Shown here piece by piece: positions 1 to 13,500 of a DNA stretch of 64,000 nucleotides (its first letter is position 1; each line of letters begins with the position of its first letter). The stretch is from Zonotrichia leucophrys gambelii (lineage: Eukaryota; Chordata; Aves; Passeriformes; Passerellidae). A program made the translations under genes and the position numbers. The notes below the pieces were generated by a model. The model searched no databases and had not been told where the DNA came from. It was given only the letters and a program-made list of their open reading frames with translations. The stretch covers positions 18,137,501-18,201,500 of the forward strand of contig NC_088176.1 of NCBI RefSeq assembly GCF_028769735.1. Direction: 5' to 3'.

Positions 1-53
1 TCAGCCAAGTGGTCATGATGGCTCTAGAGAGTCTACAGGCTGTGAAGAACAGG
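1..53 (+). other. Possible 3' end of an exon of an upstream gene (very uncertain)
   Basis: The window opens with a stretch that is open in two plus-strand frames and ends AACAG before GTAAGC, a good splice donor. One frame reads SQVVMMALESLQAVKNR. It is too short to recognise, and chance is quite possible. Confidence 0.12.
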
Positions 54-318
54 TAAGCATCTTGCCCCTGCTTCAAGCTGGGCCCCACTGGACACTGAGA
101 AAGCCCTCCCTCATGACTGGATTGTGAATGTTGACCAGCTATTAATGAGGAGCGGGTTGGGGCTTGTGCAGTGTTCAACAGATGCACAGTTAGAATGAAA
201 ACTTATTCATTTACCATAAACACAAGGCTGATGTCACAGCTGCACAGCTCAAGGGGCCATATATCAGCATGGGGGGCAGCAGTGCCAGGAGGAGCCATCA
301 GAGCCTCAGACCCTCAGC

Positions 319-456
319 AGAACCATCTGTGGGATCAGATCAGTTTGGGGGCAGAACCATCTGCAGGATCAGATCAGTCTGGGGGCAGACCCATCTGCAG
401 GATTGGGATCGGTTTGGGGGCAGACCCCTCTGTGGGAATGGGATCGGTTTGGGGAC
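319..456. repeat. 34-35-bp minisatellite, about 4 copies
   Basis: Units starting AGAACCATCT/AGACCCATCT and ending GTTTGGGGGC begin at 319, 353, 387 and 422. The first two spacings are exactly 34 bp and the third is 35 bp. Divergence is modest. Two overlapping short open frames here are by-products of the repeat. Confidence 0.85.
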
Positions 457-986
457 AGCCAATGTTGATGGCCACCAAACAAAGCCTGCTGTGGGTGTCT
501 GGACCTCTCACTGCTTCATATATAACCCCAGGATAGGAGGGCTTGATAGATATTTAATATTCAGTATTTATGATTGGCTAACTCTGCTTGGTGTAGTGAA
601 CATGTAAATCTATCCAAAATGTAGGATGCAGAGAATACAGAAAATATAATGCAAACACGTAATATACCAATTTTTCAGGGACTGCATGTTCAAAAGTATA
701 TTTCTGAAATAGGTCAGGTTGCATATTTGAAATGCATTTTCTTGATGACCTCCTGAATCTTCTGCTTATCTAGAATATAGTAGTTCATCAGTTCAGTGGA
801 GCTATTCAATGTGAGTTTATCACAGCTGTGCTTCATAAACTGTGGTGACTCTCCACCTGCTCCTGGCTGAAATTAGAGAGATTTCAAAATGGGAATTCCC
901 TTTTTCTACCTTCACTCAATCTTACATTAAATATATAAATCATCTTCTCATTCTCTTTCTTTTTCTTGACCACTGTAAAAACAGGG

Positions 987-1206
987 GGGAAGGGAAGGGA
1001 AGGGAAGGGAAGGGAAGGGAAGGGAAGGGAAGGGAAGGGAAGGGAAGGGAAGGGAAGGGAAGGGAAGGGAAGGGAAGGGAAGGGAAGGGAAGGGAAGGGA
1101 AGGGAAGGGAAGGGAAGGGAAGGGAAGGGAAGGGAAGGGAAGGGAAGGGAAGGGAAGGGAAGGGAAGGGAAGGGAAGGGAAGGGAAGGGAAGGGAAGGGA
1201 AGGGAA
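987..1206. repeat. (GGGAA)44 pentanucleotide microsatellite
   Basis: Uninterrupted array of GGGAA, 220 bp or 44 exact copies, with a G-run at its left edge. It is a pure homopurine strand with G3 tracts every 5 bp, so G-quadruplex and triplex structures are possible. The reading frames over it (GKGRE on plus, PFPSL on minus) are artefacts of the repeat. Confidence 0.97.
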
Positions 1207-4200
1207 TATTTACAAAAAATCAAAATCTAACACCTTTTGGATTTAAGTTTTTCTTATTATGAATGTAATCATAAACCAACTCAGAATGCTATTTTCATTA
1301 CCATAAAATGGAAATATTTTCATATTTAAGTAATGTGAAAGAAAACTTCCAACTTCAATTTTAATCTATACAGGCTTGTATGGCATAAAAACTGGAAAAC
1401 CTTAGGACAAAAATCCAACATTTCTTCTTTGGTATGGGAATTAGAAAGGAATCTGAGGGCGTTATTATTAATTCTTTTTATTTCTGAGGGGTCTACAAAG
1501 CCTACTCAGGAACAAGTTTTCCTTTGAACCAAACAGTACAAGAACAGAACAGAATAGACAGTCTCAGACCATACCTATGCAATCCAGTCATGCCTGTCAC
1601 AGACAGCTATGAAGCTGTACTGACCCAGACTTGTACATCTATAAAAGGCAGTGAAGGTTTGTCTAGAAATACTTATTGAAGTCCTGGAAGCATTAAATAT
1701 CTCATTAGCATAGTCCTGTGCTTGAGATAATAAATTCTGCCTCTCAGTATTTGGAAGCCAGCTATCACCTTTAAATTAATTCTTATTTATACATATAATT
1801 TGAAAAAATGGCTGCATTAAAGGCTTTACTAAAAGCAAAAGTAGTTTATCCCAACTTTTACCTTTATCCTGTTGGCATCTCTGCCAGTGAAAAAGGTGTT
1901 CTTGCTGCCACCTTCAGATGAGCCTCCTGCTACTGCGGCTTGTCAGTGACCAAATATCTGCATGAGTCTGATGAGGGAATGGTGGGAGCAGCTGCACACG
2001 AGAAATGGGGAATACTGGAGCAGAATATGGAATGCAAACACTATACAGCAAAACATTTAATCTTGTGCCTATGGAAGATTTTTAGCATGTGATCTGAGTA
2101 ATGCAGACTCTGCAAGCAGACTAGTCTGGGACAGATAAAAAATACCTCTTTTCAGAGTATGTGGGAAATTCATACCCACAGGAAGTCAGAAAATGAAATA
2201 CTTGTGGACAGATTTTAAAGGATCATAAAGTTTTATGAGTTATAAAAACTAAAACTAGGCCTTAGCTATTTAGTTCTGCTCAAAACTAAAATCAAAATAA
2301 GACTTTGGCTTGAATTATATTATAAATTAGAATAGATGGTAGAGTTACATTTTGGATTTGGTTATTCAGAGTTCAATGAACAGACTTGCATTAAACAACA
2401 TATTTGATAAAAATTTAAGCTATATGTGCCTCAAAATGAGTAAGCAAATAGTCATTCTCCAAATCTTAAGGAATTCACACCACACAGAAAGGATTCTTAA
2501 CTTCTAACACCATCTGTAAAGAATTACCAAGGTAGCAGCGAAAGTTACATGTCACATTGAATTCAGAAATCCATACTGAATATTCATATTGAATTTCAAT
2601 GGAAATAGATTACTGAACAGATCCAGTGAGGAAAAATAATTTTTTCCACTGTCCTAGCATTTTAAATTGTGCATGTTGAAAAAAATCCTTAATTTTACAT
2701 TTACATTATGAAGCTGTTTTTTGGGGTTTTTTTCATGTGGCAGCAATAAAGTACATGAGAATAAATGTGCTTAACTTGAGAGATAAATTGAGCTGTGGGG
2801 TTTTGCCTTATCTAATCACAATACTGTATATATTTCTCAGTATTTTTGCTTCATAAGAAGCTCAGCTACCGTTTCCAGCACTTCTGATATGAAAATCTTT
2901 ATAGACTGTGATAAAAGGCAAAATAAATGTCAGGAAAATAGAGAAGAGTATTTTTTCTTATCTTACAATAATATTATATAGAAATTACAGGCAGGAAAGT
3001 GCCATTTTGTGATCTTTAACCTCTATATAAGGCCTCACTGAAGAAGAATATTGTTCATAACTGGAAATACTTCCTTAAATGCTACGGAAAAAATTGTCAT
3101 ATAAAGAGTTTAGCAGTGATAGATAGACCTCATTTAGGTATGGAAGGCAGAGCTAATATCTGCCACACTGATTAAAAATACTCCATTGCTGTTCTGTTCT
3201 TGTCTCCTTTCTGACTATTGTCTTCATGGCAATTCATCCATGTCTGTTACATTCTGAGTAAGACGAGGTGACTGTCAGCACCTTGTATGTAACATCTGTG
3301 ACATCCTTTGCACAGAAAGTTGAAAGCTGTGAGTGGCAGGCTTCATTCAGGACACTCACACACCAACAGAGTGCATCCAGCCAGGCTCAGACCATCTTTG
3401 GACTCCTCCCTCCACATGCATTCATATGTAGCAACATTTTGACAGAGTACAGAAACATGCTCTTCCCAGATTTCAGAGTCTATTCTTGTGGCTACCTCCA
3501 GCAAAGAGAGTGGCTGGGATGGCTATTCATTTCAAACTTGAAGCCAGGAATCCGTTCCTGTATATCTCTGTCATGTCACACTGGAGCTCAGAGTGGTACA
3601 GCCTGCATGCTGCATATTCTGATCCTCTTTCAAACTCTTAATACAATAGGGTCTCAAATACATTGTGAGCAGAAGAAAACAACCCCCCACATTCTATTTT
3701 GGTATGTTGAGCCTGAAGTCTATTGGCTGGGAGCTGTCATCAGACATGACCATATGTTACCCAACGGTATTACAAGTAAATCCTAATTGAGTGCAAATTG
3801 TGAAGATTAAAGTCATCTCAGATTTAGCTGTATTATGTTGAGGCAAATGTGTTTCAAAGTCCTGTTTAAAATGCTGGCAATTCTCAGCACAGAAATTAAA
3901 AGGCTGTCATTACCTTGGATTTTATGAGCTGTGCTAAATGTCTGGAGTTCCTTGTTTGGAACCCTTAGTCATAGAATGTATGAACAGTCCTTTGCAGCTC
4001 TGACTAAAAAACACCAAAGACAATGTATTGTCAACAACTGTTGAAAGAATATTAAATATTGATACAACTTAGTCAGTGAAGAATCTCCTGGTATAAGCTC
4101 TTCATAAATAATGGTAAAAGGCAGGATCATTGCTGTTCTAACTGTGGTAAAAATCAGTATTGCATTTAAGCTACCCACTTTCAGGATAAGCCAGGACCAG

Positions 4201-4361
4201 TTTGCAACAGGCAGTACACTACCTTTTGGAAACAATTTACTGCTATAAAGATCTTCCTTGATGATTGGAGTTCATTACTGTTTCATAAGAGGCCTGTGAA
4301 GTAGCAAGGAGCTGAACTTCATCTATTGGTGCACTTTGGATGATGCACTACATTTTAATAA

Positions 4362-4387
4362 GATTAAAGGTTTAATGCAGATAAAAG
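4362..4387 (+). promoter_or_regulatory. RBP3: Candidate RBP3 proximal promoter (GATTAAAG and TATA-like ATAAAAG)
   Basis: GATTAAAG at 4362-4369 is a core CRX/OTX2-type photoreceptor site, and a TATA-like ATAAAAG at 4381-4387 lies just downstream, 121 bp before the start codon. Known mammalian RBP3 promoters use a GATTA-type CRX/OTX site close to the transcription start. A start about 30 bp past the TATA-like box would give a 5' UTR of roughly 95 nt. The motifs are seen; the function is inferred. Confidence 0.45.
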
Positions 4388-4507
4388 ATCTGTTCAGTGC
4401 ACCTGGATTCAACACAGGGATTTCAGTGTGATTCAGTCATTGGGGAGCTATGTTCATCCTGACCGATAAGAGCTTCTGACTTCTTTTCTATTCTGTACAA
4501 CGACAAA

Positions 4508-7500
4508 ATGACCAGGACACATTTCTTGCTGTTTTCAGCACTGATCATATGCAGCATACCTGCTGAGGAAATCTTTCAGCCAACTCTAGTGCTGGACATG
4601 GCTAAAGTCCTTCTGGACAATTACTGCTATCCTGAAAACCTAGTGGGAATGCAAGAAGCCATTGAACAAGCAATCAAGAGTGGAGAGATCCTGGACATCT
4701 CAGATCCAAAACTGCTGGCCAGCGTCCTGACAGCTGGAGTGCAGGGTGCTCTGAATGACCCGAGACTGGTGATTTCCTACGAGCCATTGCCACATGCAGT
4801 TCCCAAACAAGAAGCTGAAGGTTCCCCTACCCGTGAGCAACTCCTGAGTCTTATTGAGCATGTGATCATGTATGACAAGCTGGAAGGCAATGTTGGCTAC
4901 CTGAGGATTGATTATATCATAGGAGAGGAAGTTGTGCAGAAAGTTGGAGCTTTTCTGGTGGACAAGGTCTGGAAGACACTGATAGACACATCTGCCCTGG
5001 TGATAGATCTTCGTCACAGCACTGGGGGACAGATTTCTGGCCTCCCCTTCATCATCTCATACTTACATGAACAAGACAAGAGACTGCATGTTGAGACTGT
5101 ATACAATCGTCCCTCCAACACCACCACAGAGATATGGACACTGCCAAAGGTGTTGGGAGAGAGGTACAGCAAAGACAAGGATGTCATTGTTCTGATCAGC
5201 CATCACACCACAGGAGTGGCTGAAGATGTGGCTTACATCCTCAAGCACATGAACAGAGCCATCACTGTTGGAGAGAAGACAGCCGGGGGCTCACTGGACA
5301 TCCAGAAGCTGCGTATTGGTCCTTCCAATTTCTATATGATGGTTCCTGTGTCACGATCTGTGAGCCCCTTGAGTGGGGGTGGACAGAGCTGGGAAGTGAG
5401 TGGGGTGATGCCATGTGTGGCTACTGAGGCTGAGCAAGCCTTGCAGAAATCCTTGGATATCCTGGCAGTGCGCAGAGCAGTGCCTGGCACCATTAGTCAC
5501 CTCAAAAACATATTAAAGGACAATTACAGCTTAGTGGAGAGAGTGCCTGCTCTGCTGCGGCGCCTGGCTGCCTCTGACTTCTCTTCTGTGCAGTCATCTG
5601 AGGACTTGGCCACCAAACTCAACACTGAGTTGCAGGCCTTATCTGACGACCCCCGCCTGATGGTCCGAGTCATGATGCCAGGTGAAGCTTCTGATTCCCC
5701 AGCTGAGAAGCCAGTTGGAATGGCAGCTGACTTACCTGACAATGAGCAGCTGCTGCATGCCTTGGTGGATACCGTCTTCAAGGTGTCAGTGTTGCCAGGC
5801 AATATTGGCTACATGCGCTTTGATGAATTTGCAGATGCCTCTGTGCTTGTAAAGCTGGGGCCTTACATTGTACACAAAGTGTGGGAACCCCTTCAAAACA
5901 CAGAGAACTTGATCATGGACCTACGTTACAACATTGGAGGCCCTTCCTCCTCTGCTGTGCCTGTGCTACTCTCCTATTTTCAGGATCCTGCTGCTGGTCC
6001 TGTCCATCTCTTCACAACATATGACAGACGCACCAACCGTACCCAGGAGCACAACAGCCAGGCAGAACTGCTGGGCCAGTCCTATGGGGCCAAGCGTGGC
6101 ATCTACCTGCTCACCAGCCACCACACTGCTACCGCTGCTGAGGAATTTGCTTACCTCATGCAGTCCCTGGGCCGAGCCACGCTGGTCGGGGAGATCACAG
6201 CAGGAAGCCTCTCACACACCCGGACCTTCCCTCTGCTGCAGCCCGGGCCGGGAATAACCCGCGGCCTGACTATCACAGTTCCTGTTATCACCTTCATTGA
6301 CAACCACGGGGAAAGCTGGATGGGTGGAGGAGTTGTTCCTGATGCCATAGTGCTGGCTGAGGATGCACTGGAGAAGGCTGAAGAAGTGCTGGCCTTCCAC
6401 AAGAACATGGGAGTGCTTCTGGAGGGTACCGGGCAGCTCCTGGAGGCTCACTATGCCATTCCAGAGGTGGCTGCTAAGGCCAGTGCTATGCTCAGCATCA
6501 AACGGGCCCAAGGAGGTTATAGATCAGCTATAGACCCCGAGACTTTGGCTTCCCAGCTCACCAGTGACTTGCAGGAGGCCTCTGGAGACCACCGGCTTCA
6601 CGTCTTCCACAGCCATGTGGAACCAACACCAGAAGAGCAGCTTCCCAATGTGATTCCCAGCCCTGAAGAGCTGAGCTACATCATTGAGGCCCTCTTCAAA
6701 ATTGAGGTATTGCCAGGGAACCTGGGTTACCTTCGCTTTGATATGATGGCTGAGGCAGAAACGGTGAAGGCCATTGGGCCACAACTGTTGCAGATGGTAT
6801 GGAACAAGCTGGTGGACACGGATGCCATGATCATTGACATGAGGTACAACACAGGTGGCTACTCCACTGCCATCCCAATACTTTGCTCCTACTTCTTTGA
6901 CCCCGAGCCTCGGAAACACCTCTACACTGTCTTTGATCGTAGTACCTCCCACAGCACAGAGGTGTGGACTCTCCCTCAGCTCGCTGGCAAGAGATATGGC
7001 TCCCTCAAGGACATCTACATCCTAACAAGCCACATGAGTGGCTCAGCAGCTGAAGCTTTCACTCGCTCTATGAAGGACCTGCACCGGGCCACTGTTGTCG
7101 GTGAGCCCACAGTTGGCGGATCCCTCTCGGTGGGCATTTATCGTGTTGGGAACAGCTCCCTGTATGCCTCCATCCCCAGCCAAGTGGTGCTCAGCCCGGT
7201 CACTGGAAAAGTATGGAGTGTGTCTGGGGTGGAGCCACACATCACCATTCAGGCCAGCGAAGCCATGGCTGTAGCTCAGCACATTGCCAACCTGCGTGCC
7301 CAGGTGCCACAGGTACTGCAAACTGTGGGCAAGCTTGTGGCAGATAATTATGCCTTTGTGGACATTGGGTCTGTTATAGCATCCAACCTCACAAAGAACA
7401 TCAACAAAGACAATAAAAGGATCAATACAGAGGAAGAATTTGCTGGGAAGGTGACTGCCATCTTACAAGCTCTTTCTGATGATGAACACCTGAAATTACT

Positions 7501-7552
7501 CTACATCCCTGAACATGCCAAGGACAGCATCCCAGGGTTCATGCCAAAACAG
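4508..7552 (+). CDS. RBP3: RBP3 exon 1: signal peptide and modules 1-3
   Basis: Single exon of 3,045 nt, exactly 1,015 codons, ending ATGCCAAAACAG before the donor GTACAG, so the intron is phase 0. The open frame continues only eight codons into the intron before a stop, which locates the exon end. Module hallmarks repeat three times: [16 protein letters not shown] and DMRYNTGG, and [18 protein letters not shown] and VGEPTVGGS. Module 2 lacks one glycine of the TAGG loop seen in the others. Confidence 0.95.
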
Positions 7553-10500
7553 GTACAGCTCTCTCATACTCAGCTATAGAGATGGCAGCTGGAATGGGAG
7601 CGTTAAGTCAGATACCTTATCTTTTTTCTAGCCCAAACCACAAATCTACCCAGATTTATCTGTACCCAGAGGAGAGGCCAATGCCTGAGTAGGTTTTGTG
7701 GGCTGAGCTGCCTCTGACACTTAGAGGAGTAGCTTGGGGAATTAGATGGTAGTTCTGGATGCATAGATTTTTGAAACAGCCTTCAGGCTGTGAATTTCAG
7801 TTCCTATATCCTACAAGCAAAAATGTAGAGTTTCAGAGTTAGAGGTAAGATATCTCATTGTTTCTGTGATCCCTCCTCTTTCAGTGATGCCGCTTTTTCA
7901 CGTGTAATTAATTCAGAAACCCTCTGGTTTCAAACCCAGGTTGTAATTTGAGGGAAGTTTAGTTGGACTAGAGTAAATGCATACAACTCACTAAACATGC
8001 AGCCATGTGCTCTTTGATGGACCTCTCTATATAAAATTGTAGCAGCTGACATCTATTACACCACAATAATCAGCAACTCCTTTGATAGTGGCAGTGGAAA
8101 GTTGTTCTAATTGTATCTCATGCTCAGCATCCGACAGTTTCCCAGTGACCTAGAAATATTTTGAAAGAAGTATCTGGGTGGAAGTTAGGTGACCCCAGGG
8201 AGAAATTGATTTTTAATAATCTACTTTTGCCCTTGCTGTGTGGTTTGCATAACAGTCTGTGCTTTGTTCTGAGCCTGAGTGTTTATACACTGGTCTGCCT
8301 TGGCAATCTTTCTTATTCATTGTTGTGCTGGAGGGAGCTCCCAGGAGCACTTGTTAAAATTCCATCTTCAAATTAAATAGAGGGTTAGGATAACCTGATC
8401 CCTTTCTTGGATGGAGTTAGCTGCTTTCTGGCTACTGCACTAGCAGGGCTATCAGAGACGTATTTTCTCCAGGGACTCATAAAATTACTTTTGAAGAGAA
8501 TGCATTTGCCTTTGCAATGAACCAGAGTAGACCAAGTGTCAGGTAACTATTAAATGTTTCCTGGGGGAGGAAATCCGTGGACTTCCACACTCTGAAATTT
8601 TTGGCATGCATTTAAAGTGGCCATGACCTTTGTGGTATTATCACAAATACTATGGTAAAGGACAAAATCTAAGAATTGCCAGGGATGGATATGTTTTTTT
8701 CAAGTTTGTTATCCAAGAGATGCTGGCCCCATTCTTGCCTCTAAGATTAAATAGAAATAATGAATTAAAGGAGTTTTCTATTCCAGCACTCTCCTTCTTA
8801 ACTTGGTTGTGTGAAGAAAACATCACTCTAAAGATATTTCAATGCTTTTGACTAGAGTCAAAGCAGAGTTCCATGCTCAGTTATTATCAACATACCAGTA
8901 GTGCCACATCATAATTTCTCCCTATTCTACAGCATGGAAAAATCCTGTAAATTAGTCACTGCGTTTATTGAACGTTGGTAATGAATACTCTTGGTGGTTT
9001 TCACTTGTTCAGATCTTACTTTATTCAGACCTTAAACGTCAAGAACATGACAGAGGGGACAAGTATCTTATTTGTCACATGACATAAAATTCTGATCCTG
9101 ATAGAGCTAGTGAAGAAATGCCATTATGTTATTCAATGCCTCTGTTTTACCATAGTTCTTTGTCAAGCAAAATGACTAGGAGAGGTCAGGAACAGATCTA
9201 TTAGAAGGATATCACATCAGTGTGGATGAAAATTAGGACAAATGTGAAATTTCTTTAAGGTGAAACAATATATAAAGAGCAGAGAATCACATCCCTTATG
9301 AGACTACAATGGTTTCCAGAGGCAGAAGCATTCCTTCATACTGCTGGAGGAAATGGGGAGTCAGACAAGAGAGCATTAAGATGTTAACGAAGACACTGAA
9401 GTCATTAAAGGATTTTCCTTGAGATGGAGGTAAAAGAAAATTCTCCCATTCTACAGAGTCCTGGGCAGCAAGAGTACCTTCATCTCCTGTTTTGTTTTTG
9501 CAGCCATAAGAGGAATGCTTTCTGTGGAACATTTCAGAATACCCCAGAGAGCAAATACCTTTAGAGTACAGTGAAGCATATATGATGGCACTGCCTGCAT
9601 TTGTAAATTAAAAAAAAAATTTAATTCAGCAGCTCGATACATGGACATAGTGGCTCTCTTGATCTATATCACATTATTCCTTAAAAACCCAAGAGCTAGT
9701 TTTTCTCTTGTGCTACCTAGCTTCCAAACCACCCTCTCCCTTGACAGTGGAATTTTACTGTTAATGACCTTGATGGTGAAGCAGATCCAACACAATTAAC
9801 ACAGTGATGATGAATAACTACAGGAAGGATGGGATGGGATGTAGGAGACAGACAAGTGAAATGCATGCAGACCTGTGCATCTGCTGCACTAGAATAGCTG
9901 CTGAAGCATAGTACAAAGGAGTGAATATGTCTCCTCTAAGCAGCAGCAAGGTCACTGCTAGTCAGAGCTGTCAGCTGCATAAATGCCACTTTGCAAAGTC
10001 AGAGTTCCTTGAGACAAATTTTGTCTATATTTTTTGTGATCCAGAAAATAACATTTTTCTTATAAGTCACAGCTCTGTAAACTTGCTGACCTGCAGCTTA
10101 ATAATCCTTGCTTCTTATTCTTCTGTCTCTCTCTCCCTCTATAGTCAAACCTTCCTCTACATACTGAAACATTTGTGTTTGTGACTGTCTACCTATGGAA
10201 GAACTGCTGCCTGATTTTAGCATAAGGTTTATGTCCATTTTAAATCATGAGGAGTCTCCCTGAGTAATTATTTTGGGCCATTCTTAATAACCAAATACTA
10301 TTAGGGCCGTCTTTACACCTAACAGAATTTTTGTAATGACAATTCCGATAAACAGCTGAAAATGATCAGAATATCACACAAAAACTAATATCAGAATAAA
10401 AGGCAAAAAATCAAATACTAATCCTTTGTAAAGAGAGATTTTTCTTGCATTTCAAGTCCTTCTGTTTCCAGATGATTAATATTTATATATAGGAGGGTAT

Positions 10501-13500
10501 TGCACTTGCTGAAGGAGGCAAGAGTTAGAGATGTTTCACCAGAAAGAAGTACAGTTTATATCTATCCCTTCATTAATGAGTGAAATCAAAATGGACAGCC
10601 TTCAAGTGTCAAAATAAATAATCAAATTCCTACATCTGTTGCTAAAAAGTGGAAAAAGAATTGTTGTAGGCCCATCTGATGTTGATTTATATCAACAAAA
10701 TCATAGTAAAGACAATGGTACTATGCAAGTTCATGCAAGAGAAAAATACCTCATAACTCTCATTGGCTTCACCTTTTGCAATCTTTGCTTGCTTGTTCTG
10801 GGGTGATAGTTGTTCACTGCACAAATCTGGGAGAAAAGTAGCTTGTTTAGGGGGAGTCCTGTAAAAATGTAAATGGGTTCTTTAGAGTTCATAACCTGAG
10901 CACAAGTCAATAGGGTCAAGCTGTTGCAGTAAATACTTAACATCATCAAATTGGAATGGATAAGGAAGAATATAATTAGGAAGACATGAAATCTTTTGCT
11001 ACATTTAGCTCTAAAGAAAATTCATCTAGAGTATAATATGTAAGGTTTTGGGCAATGGTTTTCTGGAAAGATGTGGCTCATGTATGGAGACAGAAGAAAA
11101 GAGGGGCAGGAGTAAAGAGAGTAATTAATAAAAGTAGCCTTCAAAAAGTTTAAAATATTTGAGTTGTTTATTCCAGAGAGAAGAAAACTGAGAGGACACA
11201 TGAAAACAGTCTTGAGATACGTAAGAGACTGTTTCAAATATGAAAAGAATAATCTCTTCCCATGTCCATAGTAAATAGGCCAAGAAGCAATGCACTTAAA
11301 CAGCACAAAGTTACAACTTAGACTGTTTACACTAGATCTTAAAAACATCTTTCTAATAGTAAGGCTGGTGACGTACTAGGGTGGATTGCCTGGAAATCAC
11401 CCAGTAAAATGTGTGTTGTTACGAGCAAGTGAGAAGGAGCTGTCAGGGCTAGAGCTGAGCCTGCTCAGGCCTTGAGCTGGGGGCCTGATGAACAGTTCCA
11501 TTCCAGCCTGTGAGGGTACACAAGGAACCCAAATGTTCTGAGAAAAGTGCAGCCCTGCCACTCAGCCCTCCTGATCTCATGGTTCTTAAACTAATCTCAG
11601 GGTTTGCAATGGTATTGCAAGGGTTTTTGCTGATAATATTTTAACAGCCAGCAGTTGACAGCACGAGCATCCATAATGGAAGTCAGAGTTATCTTACATT
11701 GGTCAGCACAAAAATAGCTATGGAAAAACAGGTTCCATCTAAATATAAAAAACAAGGGAGATATGAAAAGAAAGAAAAGAGAGAAGAGAGGCACATTTAG
11801 AAAAGTGGTTTGCCAATGTCTGGGGTTTGTGTCAGAATCAGGGATCAAACTCCATGCACAAGTCCTAAGGCAGAATTCTAAGGTCCTATTTTGTGTGACA
11901 TCATGTGTTTTACTTACACCACTCACCTGTGAAAGGGGTCTGCAGAATAGGACTGCAGACCCTTAGAGTGTTAATGAAAAAACATTTCTCCTTGACTTAA
12001 AGTGGAGTTAGCTTGGAGGTCCTTTAGAGTAGCCACATTGCTTATAGTGTGCACCTGAGGGTTGATATTTAACAACAAGTCATTTGTATGTAAACACTGT
12101 CTGTCTGAGCAGCAGATCTTACTTTCAGCTGCATCCTGTCCCAGCTTGTCCTTGGCCAGCAAACAGAGCCCTGCCTTCCAAAGGAGAGTGTGTGGTTCCA
12201 TCTTGAAGCTTGATTTACCTCCTTAGGTACCATTTACCTCCTTACTGGCATGTGGCCCACGTGGCAGTGTCATGAACCTGCAGTTTTGCAGGGCAGTAAC
12301 TCTCTAATATCAGTCACTGGCTCCTCACCTCTTTTGCTGAAAGATTCCCTGGCACCCCAAAAGTACATTCTGAGAGCTTTTCATCTGATTTCCAGTCTTC
12401 AAACTTTTAGAATAGATACATTTTCATGCCTTTTCTTGCAGCCATGAAGAGCTTTCATTTAGGTCCTTGCACATTTATTTCACCCCATTAGACCTGGGGT
12501 GAGCAACCTTCCCACCTTGAAATTTATAATGAATGTATCAAAAGTGAAATTCTCATGAAAAAAAAATGTGATGCATCACAGTAAAAGAACAAGTAGAGAA
12601 AAAATTTATCAGATAGTTATTACTCTTAACAAGTTTATGGGTATGCATTTAGCAGTTATCACTGGAGACAGAGATAAAACATTTGTGTGTTCAGTTAAAT
12701 ATAATTAGAAGTGGCTGAGATTAACAGATCAGTTTTATTTGTAGATGTTACTAATGAGTGATGTTTTTATTTTCCTCCTTGGGGAGGACCAGTATCTCTG
12801 AACTGGCATCTCAGACATAGGTTCTGTCAGAACAATCAATGCATGCTGGATCTATTTTTCAAAACTGTGATTAGTTAATCAAAGTACAGTGGGCAGATCA
12901 GGTATTACTGATTATCCATTTTCAGATACTGCATACAAATAAAAGTTCAGCAATAGGAGCTGGCTGTGTCTCTATGCATATAGGGGTTACTAGGAGAACT
13001 TTATTGTTTGGCTACACGTTGCTACTAAAAAATGTCTGCTCTTTAATAACATAAGCTAAGCAAAATTAAATAAACCACAATCTAACACGTGAGGCTCCAG
13101 GCACATGGCCACCACACAAGAGATTTAACATATCTGCTTCATGAGCATCCTAGCACATGCCCCGCACATCAGGCTCCTCTCTCTCACAGGGACTGGTCAC
13201 TAAGAGGGGCTGGGCCACTCGCACCTGCAGCCAGCAGCTGTTTGTGAGGCCAACCAAGAGATTGTGGAAGTCCCAGGTGCTGAGTTTAGAAACAACTCTA
13301 AAGGCAACATGTGGGCTTGGATGGCAGGCCTGGGATCTGTGCTGCAGGCTGGGATTGTTCTTGCAGCCTCTTTGCTTCAAGGAAATTCTTATATTTTTGA
13401 AAAATAAACTGAGCTCTGGGATATAGGAGCCTGATCCAGATTCTGGGTGTTATTGATAAAACTTATACTGCGCAAAAATTCATCAGCAATGCTAACCTAT

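Larger units (their letters stand above)
54..4300. other. Intergenic region upstream of RBP3
   Basis: AT-rich sequence with no recognisable coding exon apart from two tandem repeats listed separately. A 172-codon open frame at 3268-3786 shows no domain or composition suggestive of a real protein. Confidence 0.6.

Noticed and set aside
842..1262. Proteins of repeated GKGRE or PFPSL
   Set aside because: Translation of the GGGAA microsatellite; any frame of this repeat is open.
6524..6952. 142-codon antisense open frame and similar frames within RBP3 exon 1
   Set aside because: Shadows of the strongly constrained RBP3 coding frame.
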